36,918 nucleotides of DNA. Source: JBOGFC01 sp050742155. GTDB taxonomy: Bacteria > Actinomycetota > Acidimicrobiia > Spongiisociales > JALYHC01. Each line of letters opens with the position of its first letter. Within the stretch, counting starts at the first letter, position 1. Shown here piece by piece: positions 16,837 through 24,733 of the stretch. The position numbers and the translations under genes are program-made. The notes below the pieces were generated by a model. It saw nothing but the letters and a program-made list of their open reading frames with translations, was not told where the DNA came from and ran no database searches. The DNA lies in NCBI GenBank assembly GCA_050742155.1, contig JBOGFC010000015.1, forward strand, positions 1 through 36,918. The letters are read 5' to 3'.

Positions 16837-18571
16837 CGGGAGGTACCCCCAACTGATGGAGGGCGAACAGCATCACCTCGGCGAAGGCCGGAGCGGCCGC
16901 CCTCCCCCCGGTGGTGTCGCGTACCGGGGTGTCGATCATCACCGCCACCACCACCTTCGGGTCCTCGACCGGCGCCATACCGATGAAGCTGGCCACCACA
17001 TCGTCGCCGTAACGGCCGTACTGGGGGAGGTACTTGACGGTGGTGCCGGTCTTGCCGCCCACCCGGTAGCCCTCCACCCGCGCCAGCTCTCCGGTTCCTC
17101 CCTGCACCACTCCCTCCAACAGCAGGCGAGCGGTGCGAGCGGTGTTCTCGGACACCACCCGGCGGCTGGCCGGCTCGAGGGGCCGGACGGCCCCCCGGCC
17201 GTCGAACACCTCCTCCACCAGATGGGGCTGCACCCACACCCCGTCGTTGGCGACCGTGGCGAAGGCGGCCGCCATCTGCAGAGCGGTCACCGATACGCCG
17301 TAGCCGATCGAGGTGGAGGCCCCGCACGGCCCGCACCAATCCTCGACGGCCGCCAGGCTGCCGGAGGCCTCTCCCGGGAAGTCGATGCCGGAGGGTGATC
17401 CCAGCCCGAAGGCCTGGAGGTACCGGTAGTAAGCCTCGTCCCCCAGAGCGCGCTCGATGAGGATCGTCCCCACGTTGGAGGACTCCGCCACGATCTGGGC
17501 CACCGTCATCGGCTCGGTGGGATGGGGAGCGAAGTCGGCGTACCGCTTGTCCCAGACCTCGATGTGGTCGGGCACCTCGAAGATCGTTCCCGGCTTGACC
17601 ACCCCAGCATCCAGCGCGGCCGACACCGTGATGAGCTTCTGGGTGGAGCCCGGCTCGAAGGTGTCGGTGACCGCCCGGTTGCGGAGGGCGCCGGAGCCCG
17701 CCTGGTCGAGCTGATTGGGGTCGAACGAGGGAAGGTTGGCCATGGCCAGCACGGCCCCCCGCTCGGGGTCGATGACCACGATGGTCCCGCCCCGGGCTTC
17801 GGTCCGGGCTAATGCCGTGCCGAGCGCCCGCTCGGCGGCGAATTGGATTTCCCGATCGATGGTCAACACGAGATCGCTTCCCGGCTCGGCGGGGACGGCC
17901 TCGTACTCGCCCTGGGGGATGATGTGGCCGTAAGGGTCACGCTCTACCAAGAGCTCGCCCGGCGAGCCGCTGAGGATCTCATCGTACCGGAGCTCCAGGC
18001 CCTCTAATCCCTGGTTGTCCGAACCCACCACGCCCACCACCTGGGCGGCCAGCGCTCCGGCCGGATAGACGCGCTTGGGCTCGGTGAGGTGGTAGACCCC
18101 CGGGATATCGGCCGCCACCACCCGTTCCGCCTGAGGCCGCTCGAGCTTGCGAGCCAAATAGGTGAAGGAGGAGTCCTGCTCGCGCCCGTCCTGCAGGCGA
18201 GCGGCGATCGGAAGCGGATCCACCTCGAGGAGTGGTGCTACCAGCTGCGCCACCGTGTCGGGGTCAGTGATCTCCCGTGGGCTGGCATAGACGCTGATCG
18301 AATCGACCGAGACGGCCAGCTGCCGTCCCTCCCGGTCGAAGATGGTCCCCCGGTCGGCGGCCAGCGTGATCCGCCGCAGCCGCTGGTCCAGGGAGAGCTC
18401 GGCGAACTCCTCCGCCCGCACCGCCTGCACCTGGAAGAGCCGGAACCCCAGCCCCCCCCAAGCGGCCAGCAGTCCCAGCGCGACGACGACCAGGCGGAGG
18501 TCCGGGGCGCGGGATCGTTGCCGCGCCACCGCCTCACGCCTTCGGCCGGACCGGGGGGTTTGGGGGGCCAT
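16826..18571 (-). CDS. ftsI: Septal transpeptidase FtsI (class B PBP, PBP2/3)
   Basis: Cross-links septal peptidoglycan with FtsW. About 581 residues from the ATG at 18571. A cytoplasmic basic N-terminus and one membrane helix (LVVVALGLLAAWGGLGFRLF) are followed by the PBP dimerisation domain (DRGTIFDREGRQLAVS). The transpeptidase has the motifs STQK (about 309-312), SSN (about 364-366) and KTG (about 507-509). No PASTA domains are present. The start is uncertain: the ATG has no clear ribosome-binding site and sits in a repeat element, while a GTG 14 codons further in is preceded by AGGCGTGAGG. A GTG overlapping the ftsL stop opens a different frame. Confidence 0.93.
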   Translation of the reverse strand: MAPQTPRSGRRREAVARQRSRAPDLRLVVVALGLLAAWGGLGFRLFQVQAVRAEEFAELSLDQRLRRITLAADRGTIFDREGRQLAVSVDSISVYASPREITDPDTVAQLVAPLLEVDPLPIAARLQDGREQDSSFTYLARKLERPQAERVVAADIPGVYHLTEPKRVYPAGALAAQVVGVVGSDNQGLEGLELRYDEILSGSPGELLVERDPYGHIIPQGEYEAVPAEPGSDLVLTIDREIQFAAERALGTALARTEARGGTIVVIDPERGAVLAMANLPSFDPNQLDQAGSGALRNRAVTDTFEPGSTQKLITVSAALDAGVVKPGTIFEVPDHIEVWDKRYADFAPHPTEPMTVAQIVAESSNVGTILIERALGDEAYYRYLQAFGLGSPSGIDFPGEASGSLAAVEDWCGPCGASTSIGYGVSVTALQMAAAFATVANDGVWVQPHLVEEVFDGRGAVRPLEPASRRVVSENTARTARLLLEGVVQGGTGELARVEGYRVGGKTGTTVKYLPQYGRYGDDVVASFIGMAPVEDPKVVVAVMIDTPVRDTTGGRAAAPAFAEVMLFALHQLGVPPDAG

Positions 18572-18619
18572 GGTGGCCCAATTGCCGGTGGCTCTGCAAG
18601 CAGCCGCCGGGCCCCCCAA
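18551..18619. repeat. Dispersed repeat, copy 2, and hairpin at the ftsI start
   Basis: Positions 18551-18579 are an inverted copy of 11586-11615 in murD. In addition TTGGGGGGCC (18560-18569) is the exact reverse complement of GGCCCCCCAA (18610-18619), giving a 10-bp GC-rich stem with about 40 nt between. On the mRNA the annotated ftsI ATG lies at the inner edge of the stem, so the hairpin borders the start codon. The 120-nt gap between ftsL and ftsI is unusual in this otherwise overlapping operon. Confidence 0.75.
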
Positions 18620-18691
18620 GAGGAGGAGGAGAGAGGTGGGCAGGGGAGCCTCCGCCCCCGCCTGGTCCGGCCTGGTCCATAATCGTCCCGC

Positions 18692-19096
18692 TCACGGCAA
18701 GGCTCCCAGCACCGACTTGACCTCGGCCCAGCGCCCGCCGGGGTTCTCCCCGGTGGCCACCGCGGCGGGCACTGAGAGCGTCCGCACCTCGGCCGGAAAG
18801 ACCAGCCCCATCTCCTCGGCCTGCTGGAGGACCCGCTGGGGAGATTGGAGACGGGCCACCTCCAGCCGCAGGCCCTGGTACCGAACCGCCTCCAGGGCGA
18901 TCTGGTCCTCGAGCTCCTCCAGTACGAAGGCGCTCCGGTCGAGGGCGATGCGCGAGAAGATCAGCCCGAAGAAGGCGAGCAGCACGAGCGTGGTGAACAG
19001 CGCCCAGGGCGCCAGCCGAGGTGCCCGGGCGGCGCGGCCTTGCACCACTCGCAGGTGGGGACGCGGACGAGGGATGGCGACTGGGCGGGCGGTCAT
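18692..19096 (-). CDS. ftsL: FtsL-like divisome protein
   Basis: A 134-residue bitopic protein: basic, Pro/Arg-rich cytoplasmic part (1-29), one membrane helix (WALFTTLVLLAFFGLIFSRIAL, about 31-52), then a leucine-zipper-like coiled coil (LEELEDQIALEAVRYQGLRLEVARLQSPQRVLQQAEEMGLV). It forms the FtsQLB-type complex that activates FtsWI. Position between rsmH and ftsI is diagnostic, as the family is poorly conserved in sequence. The ATG lies one base after the rsmH stop (TGAGATG). Its stop overlaps a GTG (18695) as GTGA, but the frame opened by that GTG is not the ftsI frame. Confidence 0.88.
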   Translation of the reverse strand: MTARPVAIPRPRPHLRVVQGRAARAPRLAPWALFTTLVLLAFFGLIFSRIALDRSAFVLEELEDQIALEAVRYQGLRLEVARLQSPQRVLQQAEEMGLVFPAEVRTLSVPAAVATGENPGGRWAEVKSVLGALP

Positions 19097-19097
19097 C

Positions 19098-20057
19098 TCA
19101 GCCTCCTGGCTCTGGAAGGGGTAGGGGAAGGGTTTTCTCCCCGGCTCGCAGTCGGGCGCTGCGCGCCCGCGGGTTGGCGGCCACTTCGGCGGAAGTGGGA
19201 CGGAGAGGCCTGCGGGTGAGCAGGCGGAGCTCGGGAGCCTGGCCGCACACGCATTCCGGCAGCTCGGGTGGGCATATGCAACCGGACGCCCCGGCCGCGA
19301 AGCGCCGCTTCACCAGGCGATCCTCCAGCGAGTGATAGGCGATCACCGCCACCCTCCCCGCAGGACGAAGAGAAGCGAGGCCAGCCTCCAGGCCATCACG
19401 AAGAGCGCCCAGCTCGTCGTTGACGGCCATGCGGAGGGCCTGAAACGTGCGGCGAGCCGGGTGCCCACCCCGGCGGCGAGTGGCGGCCGGGATGGCCGCC
19501 CGGACCACCTCGGCCAGCTCGAGGGTGTCCTGAATCGGCCGGGCCTCTCCGATGGCCTGGGCGATTCTCCCGGCGAACCGCTCCTCCCCGAGACGTCGGA
19601 TGACGTCGCCCAGCCGGTCGACCGGCCACTGGTTGACGAGCTCGTCTGCTGTGTGAGGGGCGTCGGGCCCCATCCGCATGTCGAGCGGGCCGGGCCGGCG
19701 GTACGAGAATCCGCGGCTCGGGTCGTCGAGCTGGCGGCTGGAGACTCCGAGATCGAAAAGCGCCCCGGCCAGTTCATCGATGCCTTCCTCCTCCAAGACG
19801 TCCGCCAGCCGGCGGAAATTCGCTTCCACGAGCCGTACCCTCGGCCGGAGCGGCCCGGCCGCCGAGGCGACCGCTGGATCTCTGTCGAGGGCGAGGATCC
19901 GGACCTCCGGGCGGAGGATCTCGAGCAGCCTTCTGGTGTGGCCCCCGTCTCCGAAGGTGGCGTCTACGATCACCCCCTGCCCGATCGAGCGGAAGATCTC
20001 CGCCACCTCCTCGGCCATCACCGGCCGGTGGGGTCGCTCCTCCGATGCCTGGCCCAT
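19098..20057 (-). CDS. rsmH: 16S rRNA (cytosine1402-N4)-methyltransferase RsmH
   Basis: SAM-dependent enzyme (formerly MraW) that methylates C1402 of 16S rRNA. The 319-residue product shows HRPVMAEEV near the N-terminus, the SAM loop VDATFGDGGHTRRLL, LFDLGVSSRQLDDPSRGFSYR, GPLDMRM, ARRTFQALRMAVNDEL, VIAYHSLEDRLVKRRF and the Cys motif CICPPELPECVC. I choose the ATG at 20057 because MGQASEERPHRPV gives the usual short N-terminus and GGGGGGCTGACC lies directly upstream. A longer frame to 20117 reads through a palindromic element. In the mRNA the ribosome-binding site and ATG can be sequestered by that element. Confidence 0.96.
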   Translation of the reverse strand: MGQASEERPHRPVMAEEVAEIFRSIGQGVIVDATFGDGGHTRRLLEILRPEVRILALDRDPAVASAAGPLRPRVRLVEANFRRLADVLEEEGIDELAGALFDLGVSSRQLDDPSRGFSYRRPGPLDMRMGPDAPHTADELVNQWPVDRLGDVIRRLGEERFAGRIAQAIGEARPIQDTLELAEVVRAAIPAATRRRGGHPARRTFQALRMAVNDELGALRDGLEAGLASLRPAGRVAVIAYHSLEDRLVKRRFAAGASGCICPPELPECVCGQAPELRLLTRRPLRPTSAEVAANPRARSARLRAGEKTLPLPLPEPGG

Positions 20058-20145
20058 GGTCAGCCCCCCGGAGCGCTGGCGCCAAGATGGAAGCGGGCGG
20101 AGTGAGGGGCCTTCCATTTGGCATCCGGGGGGCTGACGATGGACC
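20051..20145 (-). repeat. Palindromic element covering the rsmH ribosome-binding site and start
   Basis: GTCAGCCCCCCGGA (20059-20072) is the exact reverse complement of 20124-20137. Symmetry extends outward over CCAT/ATGG with one mismatch, so the rsmH start codon pairs too. It extends inward over 12 more bp (GCCAAGATGGAAG near 20080-20092 against CTTCCATTTGGC at 20111-20122, one bulge). In the transcript the Shine-Dalgarno GGGGGG would lie in a 14-bp GC-rich stem. The element fills nearly the whole 100-nt mraZ-rsmH spacer. Confidence 0.8.
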
Positions 20146-20157
20146 AGACGTCAGCCA

Positions 20158-20589
20158 TCAGATTCCGTATTCGCTCATCGCCTCCTCGATCTCGGCGTAG
20201 TACTGGTCGTATTCGGGGCGGACCCGCGCCCAGCTCGACGCGTTCCAGATCTCGACGCGGTCTCCCGCCCCGTTCACGAACACGTCCTTGTCGATGCCGG
20301 CGTAGTCGCGCAACGCCTGGGGAAGCTGCACCCGGCCCTGGCGATCGGGACTCTGGTTGGAGGCCCCGGCGAAGAAGGCCCGGGTGAAGTTCCGAGCGCG
20401 CCGGTCGGTACGGGCCAGCCGGTTCACTCGGTCCACCTCCTCCTGCCATCGGTCGAGCGGGAAGACGTAGAGGCAGCGGTCCTGCCCTTTGGTGATGACG
20501 CAGCCGTCGGCCAGCAGCTCACGGAACTTGGCGGGCAGCACGACGCGTCCCTTCGGGTCCACCGTGTGCTGGTACTCGCCGAGAAACAA
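20158..20589 (-). CDS. mraZ: MraZ, transcriptional regulator of the dcw operon
   Basis: A 143-residue DNA-binding protein with two AbrB-like MraZ domains, each with the DxxGR motif (DPKGRVVLPAKFRE and DRQGRVQLPQALRDYA). It begins FLGEYQHTVD, the canonical MraZ start, so the TTG at 20589 must be the initiation codon; no ATG or GTG in frame is available upstream. MraZ usually represses its own operon by binding repeated TGG-containing boxes in the promoter, and such boxes are seen here at 20617-20656. The TTG start and weak ribosome-binding site (AGGGTG) predict low expression. Confidence 0.96.
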   Translation of the reverse strand: MFLGEYQHTVDPKGRVVLPAKFRELLADGCVITKGQDRCLYVFPLDRWQEEVDRVNRLARTDRRARNFTRAFFAGASNQSPDRQGRVQLPQALRDYAGIDKDVFVNGAGDRVEIWNASSWARVRPEYDQYYAEIEEAMSEYGI

Positions 20590-20616
20590 TCCACACGCAC
20601 CCTGTCAGTCATCGGG

Positions 20617-20661
20617 TCCTCCACTGAGCACCACTCTGCACCATTTTCCCCCACTTGTCAA
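20617..20661 (-). promoter_or_regulatory. dcw promoter with four MraZ-type boxes
   Basis: On the minus strand a perfect -35 TTGACA (20661-20656) is followed after 17 nt by a weak -10 CAGAGT (20638-20633). Four consecutive 10-bp units cover this region: AAGTGGGGGA, AAATGGTGCA, GAGTGGTGCT and CAGTGGAGGA (20656 down to 20617), each with the TGG core at identical phase. A further AAGTGGT lies near 20677. MraZ proteins are known to bind TGGG-type repeats with about 10-bp spacing, so overlap with the promoter implies autorepression. Confidence 0.75.
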
Positions 20662-20728
20662 CCCTCCTTTACCACTTTTCGACCCGGAGACGTCCCCCGG
20701 GGGCGGGACGCTGCTGCCCTAGACCATG

Positions 20729-20766
20729 ATGAGAGAACTCTCATCATCCTCTCATGGCATCCTCAT
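20729..20766 (+). promoter_or_regulatory. Triple TCTCAT direct repeat upstream of the two-component operon
   Basis: TCTCAT occurs at 20739-20744 and 20750-20755 and as CCTCAT at 20761-20766, an exact 11-bp period. An inverted ATGAGA lies at 20729-20734, and the first repeat is also half of a perfect 22-bp palindrome (20726-20747: ATGATGAGAG, AA, CTCTCATCAT). Spacing of about one helical turn is typical of operators for OmpR/PhoB-type regulators. The array ends 28 nt before the GTG of the first gene, and the same pattern recurs at 23297-23324. Confidence 0.7.
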
Positions 20767-20794
20767 GCGCGCGCCCCACCATGAGGATGTGACA

Positions 20795-21160
20795 GTGAGC
20801 AGGCGGCGACGTGCAGCAGTGGCGGTGGGCCTCCTCCTCCCGCTGGTGGCTGTGCTCCTGCTGATGGCTTTCGACGATGACCCACCCCGCGCTGTCGCAC
20901 CCATCGAGCTCGAGCCGCCTGCTTCGGACCCCACCCAGACGGATGACAGCACCACCACCACGGCCGGCTCACCTGATACGAGCACCACCACCCCCACTAC
21001 CCTGGTCGCGGAGTCGCCACAGCTGGTCGGCCCGGCCATCGTGTCGCCGTCGCCCCTTGGGGGTTCGACCGACGACGACGGCCGAGATGATGACGATGAT
21101 GACGATGATGACGACGACAGCGACGACGACGACGACGACGACCGCGACGACGACGACTGA
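20795..21160 (+). CDS. Small membrane protein with Thr-rich linker and poly-Asp tail
   Basis: A 121-residue protein of unknown function. From the GTG at 20795 (GAGG about 9 nt upstream): Arg-rich cytoplasmic start (SRRRR), one membrane helix (AAVAVGLLLPLVAVLLLMAF), a Thr/Ser/Pro-rich stretch likely outside the membrane, and a C-terminal block in which 25 of 29 residues are Asp. Such a tail could bind calcium or other cations, but that is inference. The 3' end overlaps, in another frame, the only plausible start of the histidine kinase, so the two are co-expressed. Longer starts at 20726 run through the operator and are unlikely. Confidence 0.7.
   Translation: MSRRRRAAVAVGLLLPLVAVLLLMAFDDDPPRAVAPIELEPPASDPTQTDDSTTTTAGSPDTSTTTPTTLVAESPQLVGPAIVSPSPLGGSTDDDGRDDDDDDDDDDDSDDDDDDDRDDDD
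21085..21158. repeat. GAT/GAC trinucleotide tract
   Basis: A 74-bp tract almost entirely of GAT and GAC triplets, broken by single AGC and CGC triplets. It encodes poly-Asp in the upstream gene and Met/Thr codons (ATG, ACG) in the histidine-kinase frame. Length changes by whole triplets would alter both proteins without a frameshift. Confidence 0.85.
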
Positions 21161-22603
21161 GCCGGGAACGGAGAGGGCGGCCGAGCAGCCGGCCGGCCGC
21201 CGCTGGTGGCCGCTCAGCGCCCGGGCTCGGATCCTGGGGTGGTATACAGTGCTCCTCGCCCTGGCCGCCGTCGGCGAGCTCGTCTTGCAGCGTCAGGTAC
21301 TGCTCGCCGACCTGGACCGCCACGTGAGTGGGGCCCTGGCCCAGGAGGTCGATGAGGTGCGGGCCTTGGCCTCTGGGACGAATCCGAGCACCGGCCGGCC
21401 GTTCGGGGCCGACGCAGCCGCCATCTTCGACGTCTTCTTGGCGCGCAACATCCCGGGAGAGGGCGAAGCCCTGCTCACCTTCGTCGATGGTCGCCCCTAC
21501 AAGGCCACCCGCAACGCGGCTGCTCTTCTTGACGACGCGCAGCTGATGCAGCAGTGGAGCCAGGTGACCACCTCCCAATGGGGGGAGGTCGAAACCGATC
21601 TGGGCCCCACCCGCTACTTGGCGGTGCCGCTGCAGGCCCAAGGCCGGGCGATGGGTGTCTTCGTGGTGGCCAACTTGCTCAACCAAGAGCGGCAGGAGGT
21701 CGAGCACGCCGTGCGGGTGGGGGCGACGATCTGGCTGTCGCTTGTCGGGCTCGCCTCCCTGGCGGCCTGGTGGGTGGCCGGTCGCGTGCTGGCCCCCGTG
21801 AGGCTGGTCAGCGATACGGCGAGGGAGCTCACCGAGTCGGACCTCAGCCGACGCGTCCCTGTGGAGGGGAACGACGAGATCGCCCAGCTGGCCCATACGT
21901 TCAACGCCATGCTGCAGCGCCTGGAAGAGGCCTTCGAGAGCCAGCGAGCCTTCCTCGACGACGCCAGCCACGAGCTGCGCACGCCGATCACGGTCATCCG
22001 AGGACACCTGGAGCTGATGGGCGACGACCCGGAGGAGCAAAGGCAGACCGTCGCTCTGGTGACCGACGAGCTCGACCGCATGGGACGGCTCGTCGATGAG
22101 CTCCTCCTCCTGGCCCGGGCCGAGCAGCCGGACTTCCTGCAGCTGGAGCAGGTCGACCTCGACCTGCTCACCAATGAGGTCCTTCGCAAGGCGCAGGCAT
22201 TGGGGAACTGGCAATTGACGCTCGAAGGCTCGGGCTACGGGGTGATCGTGGCCGACCGGCAGCGCCTCACCCAGGCTCTCATGAACCTGATCGACAACGC
22301 CTGCCGTCACACGGATCGAGGCGAACCGATCGGCCTTGGGTCGGCCATGCTCGACGACGAAGCCCGCATTTGGGTACGCGATGGCGGCCCGGGGATCCCT
22401 CCCCACGAGCAGGAGCGAATCTTCCAGCGCTTCATGTGGGAGGCCGGTGGACGCCGCCGGCCGGGGAGGGCGGGACTGGGACTGGCGATCACGCGCACCA
22501 TCGCCGAGGCACACGGGGGCCGCGTGGAGGTCGAGAGCCGGCCAGGCGAGGGCTCCACGTTTACCTTGGTCCTGCCCACAGCCGACGGTCAGAGGGCCGG
22601 AGG

Positions 22604-22607
<4 letters not shown>
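21087..22607 (+). CDS. Sensor histidine kinase (HAMP, HisKA, HATPase_c)
   Basis: Membrane sensor kinase, about 506 residues. After a Thr-rich N-terminus come TM1 (ILGWYTVLLALAAVGELVLQ, about 48-67), an extracytoplasmic sensor of about 145 residues, TM2 (IWLSLVGLASLAAWWVAG, about 215-232) and HAMP (RVLAPVRLVSDTARELTESDLSRRV). The phospho-acceptor His lies in FLDDASHELRTP (about residue 295). ATP-binding motifs are NLIDNACRHT, VRDGGPGIP and GRAGLGLAIT. The start is unclear: the only in-frame ATGs (21087-21108) lie inside the Asp repeat of the upstream gene and lack a ribosome-binding site, so coupling is likely. The stop overlaps the regulator start as ATGA. Confidence 0.93.
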
Positions 22608-23272
<665 letters not shown>

Positions 23273-23296
23273 TCACTCGTCCAAAGGTGAGAGAAG

Positions 23297-23324
23297 TCTC
23301 ATAGCCGTCTCATGGCCATCTCAT
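23297..23324 (+). promoter_or_regulatory. Triple TCTCAT direct repeat upstream of the glycosyltransferase operon
   Basis: TCTCAT occurs at 23297-23302, 23308-23313 and 23319-23324, exactly 11 bp apart, with GCC filling most of each spacer (AGCCG, GGCCA). It lies 25 nt before the ATG at 23349. A CAAACAT at 23334-23340 is a possible -10. The same hexamer, copy number and period are found before the two-component operon, so the two promoters probably share the regulator. Confidence 0.72.
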
Positions 23325-23348
23325 GGCCGTGAGCAAACATGGGGCGGC

Positions 23349-24557
23349 ATGACCGCGCCCCGCTTCATCTTCTATTCGCATGATGGCCTCGGCCTGGGCC
23401 ACATTCGTCGCAACCTGAACCTCTCTTTCGCCGTGGCCGAGCGCTGTCCCGAGGCCAGCGTGCTCTTGGCATGTAGTGCCGAGGGGCTGGAGAGCTTCCC
23501 GGTCCCGGAAGGGGTGGACCTGTTGCGCCTGCCCGGTCTCCGGAAGCTCGGCAACGATCGCTACGTGGCCCGGCGGCTTCCCTTGCAAGGCTCCGAGGTG
23601 GTGAGGCTCCGGGCGGGGCTCCTGAGCTCGGCGGTGGAGCTCTTCCGACCGGACGTCCTCCTCGCCGACAAGCATCCCGTGGGCGTCAATGGAGAGCTGC
23701 TGCCGGCTCTCCGGATCCTGAACAGACAGGGCGGACGGGCCGCCCTCGGGTTGCGGGACGTGCTCGACGGCCCCGAGGAGACGACCCACGAGTGGACCGC
23801 CGAGCTGGGCGGCTTGGTGGCCGAGCTACACCAGCTGATCCTCGTCTACGGCAGCCGCGAGCTCCTCAACCCGTTGACGCCTGGGATGCTGCCCCGTGGG
23901 CTGGGGAGCCGGGTCCGTTTCTGCGGATACGTGATGGGTCCTCCAACGGCTGCGGACTGGCCCACGGCCGGCTTCCCCGACCGTCTCAGAAGACCGCACG
24001 TGCTGGCCACCACCGGCGGCGGCGAGGACGGCTTGCCCCTGCTGGAGGCCTTCGTGGAAGCTTGCCGCCAGGCCGGCTGGGGGGGAATGCTGGTGGCCGG
24101 ACCGCAGATGGAGGCCTCTGCGTGGGCCCGGCTGGAGGCACAGGCCGTCGAAGCAGGGGTCCATGCCCACCGGGCCCTCCCCCATCTGCAGGGCTGGTTC
24201 TCACAGATTGACGCTCTGGTATGCATGGGGGGCTACAACACCCTCCTCGAGGCCGTTACCTCTGGGATCCCCACGGTGTGCGTACCTCGCACCGGGCCTC
24301 GGCGGGAGCAACTCATCAGGGCGCGGACTTTCGCGGGAAGGGAGCTGCTTCACATCCTCGAGCCGGAGTCTCTCTCCGGCCCCCGTCTCGTCGAGGCGGT
24401 CCAGGCCGTCCTGGGGACACCGCGAGCCGTGCTGGCCGCCCGAGCTCGGGGCGTCCTCGACCTGAGCGGTGCCCAACGAGCCGCCCGGCTGCTCCTCGAG
24501 CTGGCCGGGAAGGCCCGAAGCCGGGACCAGCAACCGGCGGAGGTCGGCGCGGCATGA
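23349..24557 (+). CDS. MurG-like (GT-B fold) glycosyltransferase
   Basis: A 402-residue soluble or membrane-associated transferase. The N-terminus has a glycine-rich loop (SHDGLGLGHIRRNLNLSFAVAE) as in MurG/GT28 enzymes. The C-terminal nucleotide-sugar site is visible as DALVCMGGYNTLLEAVTSGIPTVCVPRTGPRREQ. Mid-protein HVLATTGGGEDGLPLLEAF resembles the inter-domain glycine motif of UDP-sugar transferases. First gene of the operon, 76 nt after the response regulator and behind the TCTCAT array. Donor and acceptor are unknown. It has no transmembrane helix and is not the housekeeping MurG. Confidence 0.85.
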   Translation: MTAPRFIFYSHDGLGLGHIRRNLNLSFAVAERCPEASVLLACSAEGLESFPVPEGVDLLRLPGLRKLGNDRYVARRLPLQGSEVVRLRAGLLSSAVELFRPDVLLADKHPVGVNGELLPALRILNRQGGRAALGLRDVLDGPEETTHEWTAELGGLVAELHQLILVYGSRELLNPLTPGMLPRGLGSRVRFCGYVMGPPTAADWPTAGFPDRLRRPHVLATTGGGEDGLPLLEAFVEACRQAGWGGMLVAGPQMEASAWARLEAQAVEAGVHAHRALPHLQGWFSQIDALVCMGGYNTLLEAVTSGIPTVCVPRTGPRREQLIRARTFAGRELLHILEPESLSGPRLVEAVQAVLGTPRAVLAARARGVLDLSGAQRAARLLLELAGKARSRDQQPAEVGAA

Positions 24558-24718
24558 GCAGGCGCCGGCCTCTCGGCGACGTTCTCGAGCGGTTCCCGCG
24601 TCTCTTCCAGCCGACCGAGCGCCTGGTCCGTCGAACCAGCCCTTCAACGGCAAGGTCCTCGACTTGTGCGGCCGGACCCGGGACCGGCGAATCCGCGTCG
24701 TGGGGAGGACCGGGATGA
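24554..24718 (+). CDS. Possible 54-residue ORF or gene remnant between glycosyltransferases
   Basis: An ATG at 24554 overlaps the preceding stop as ATGA and opens 54 codons (begins MSRRRPLGDVLERFPRLFQP, ends SWGGPG). GGAGG lies about 12 nt upstream. I recognise no domain. The next glycosyltransferase begins 16 nt after its stop with its own strong ribosome-binding site, so this 176-nt gap is exceptional in a tightly overlapping operon. It may encode a small basic protein or be the remains of a lost gene. Confidence 0.35.
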   Translation: MSRRRPLGDVLERFPRLFQPTERLVRRTSPSTARSSTCAAGPGTGESASWGGPG

Positions 24719-24733
24719 GCAGGGAGGAGGAGC

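Noticed and set aside
20726..20794. An earlier ATG start (20726) for the poly-Asp protein
   Set aside because: Those codons are made of the TCTCAT operator repeats and lack a ribosome-binding site; the GTG at 20795 precedes the expected basic residues and membrane helix.
21085..21158. A CRISPR array or minisatellite
   Set aside because: It is a simple GAT/GAC triplet tract with no spacers, and it encodes poly-Asp in an open frame.
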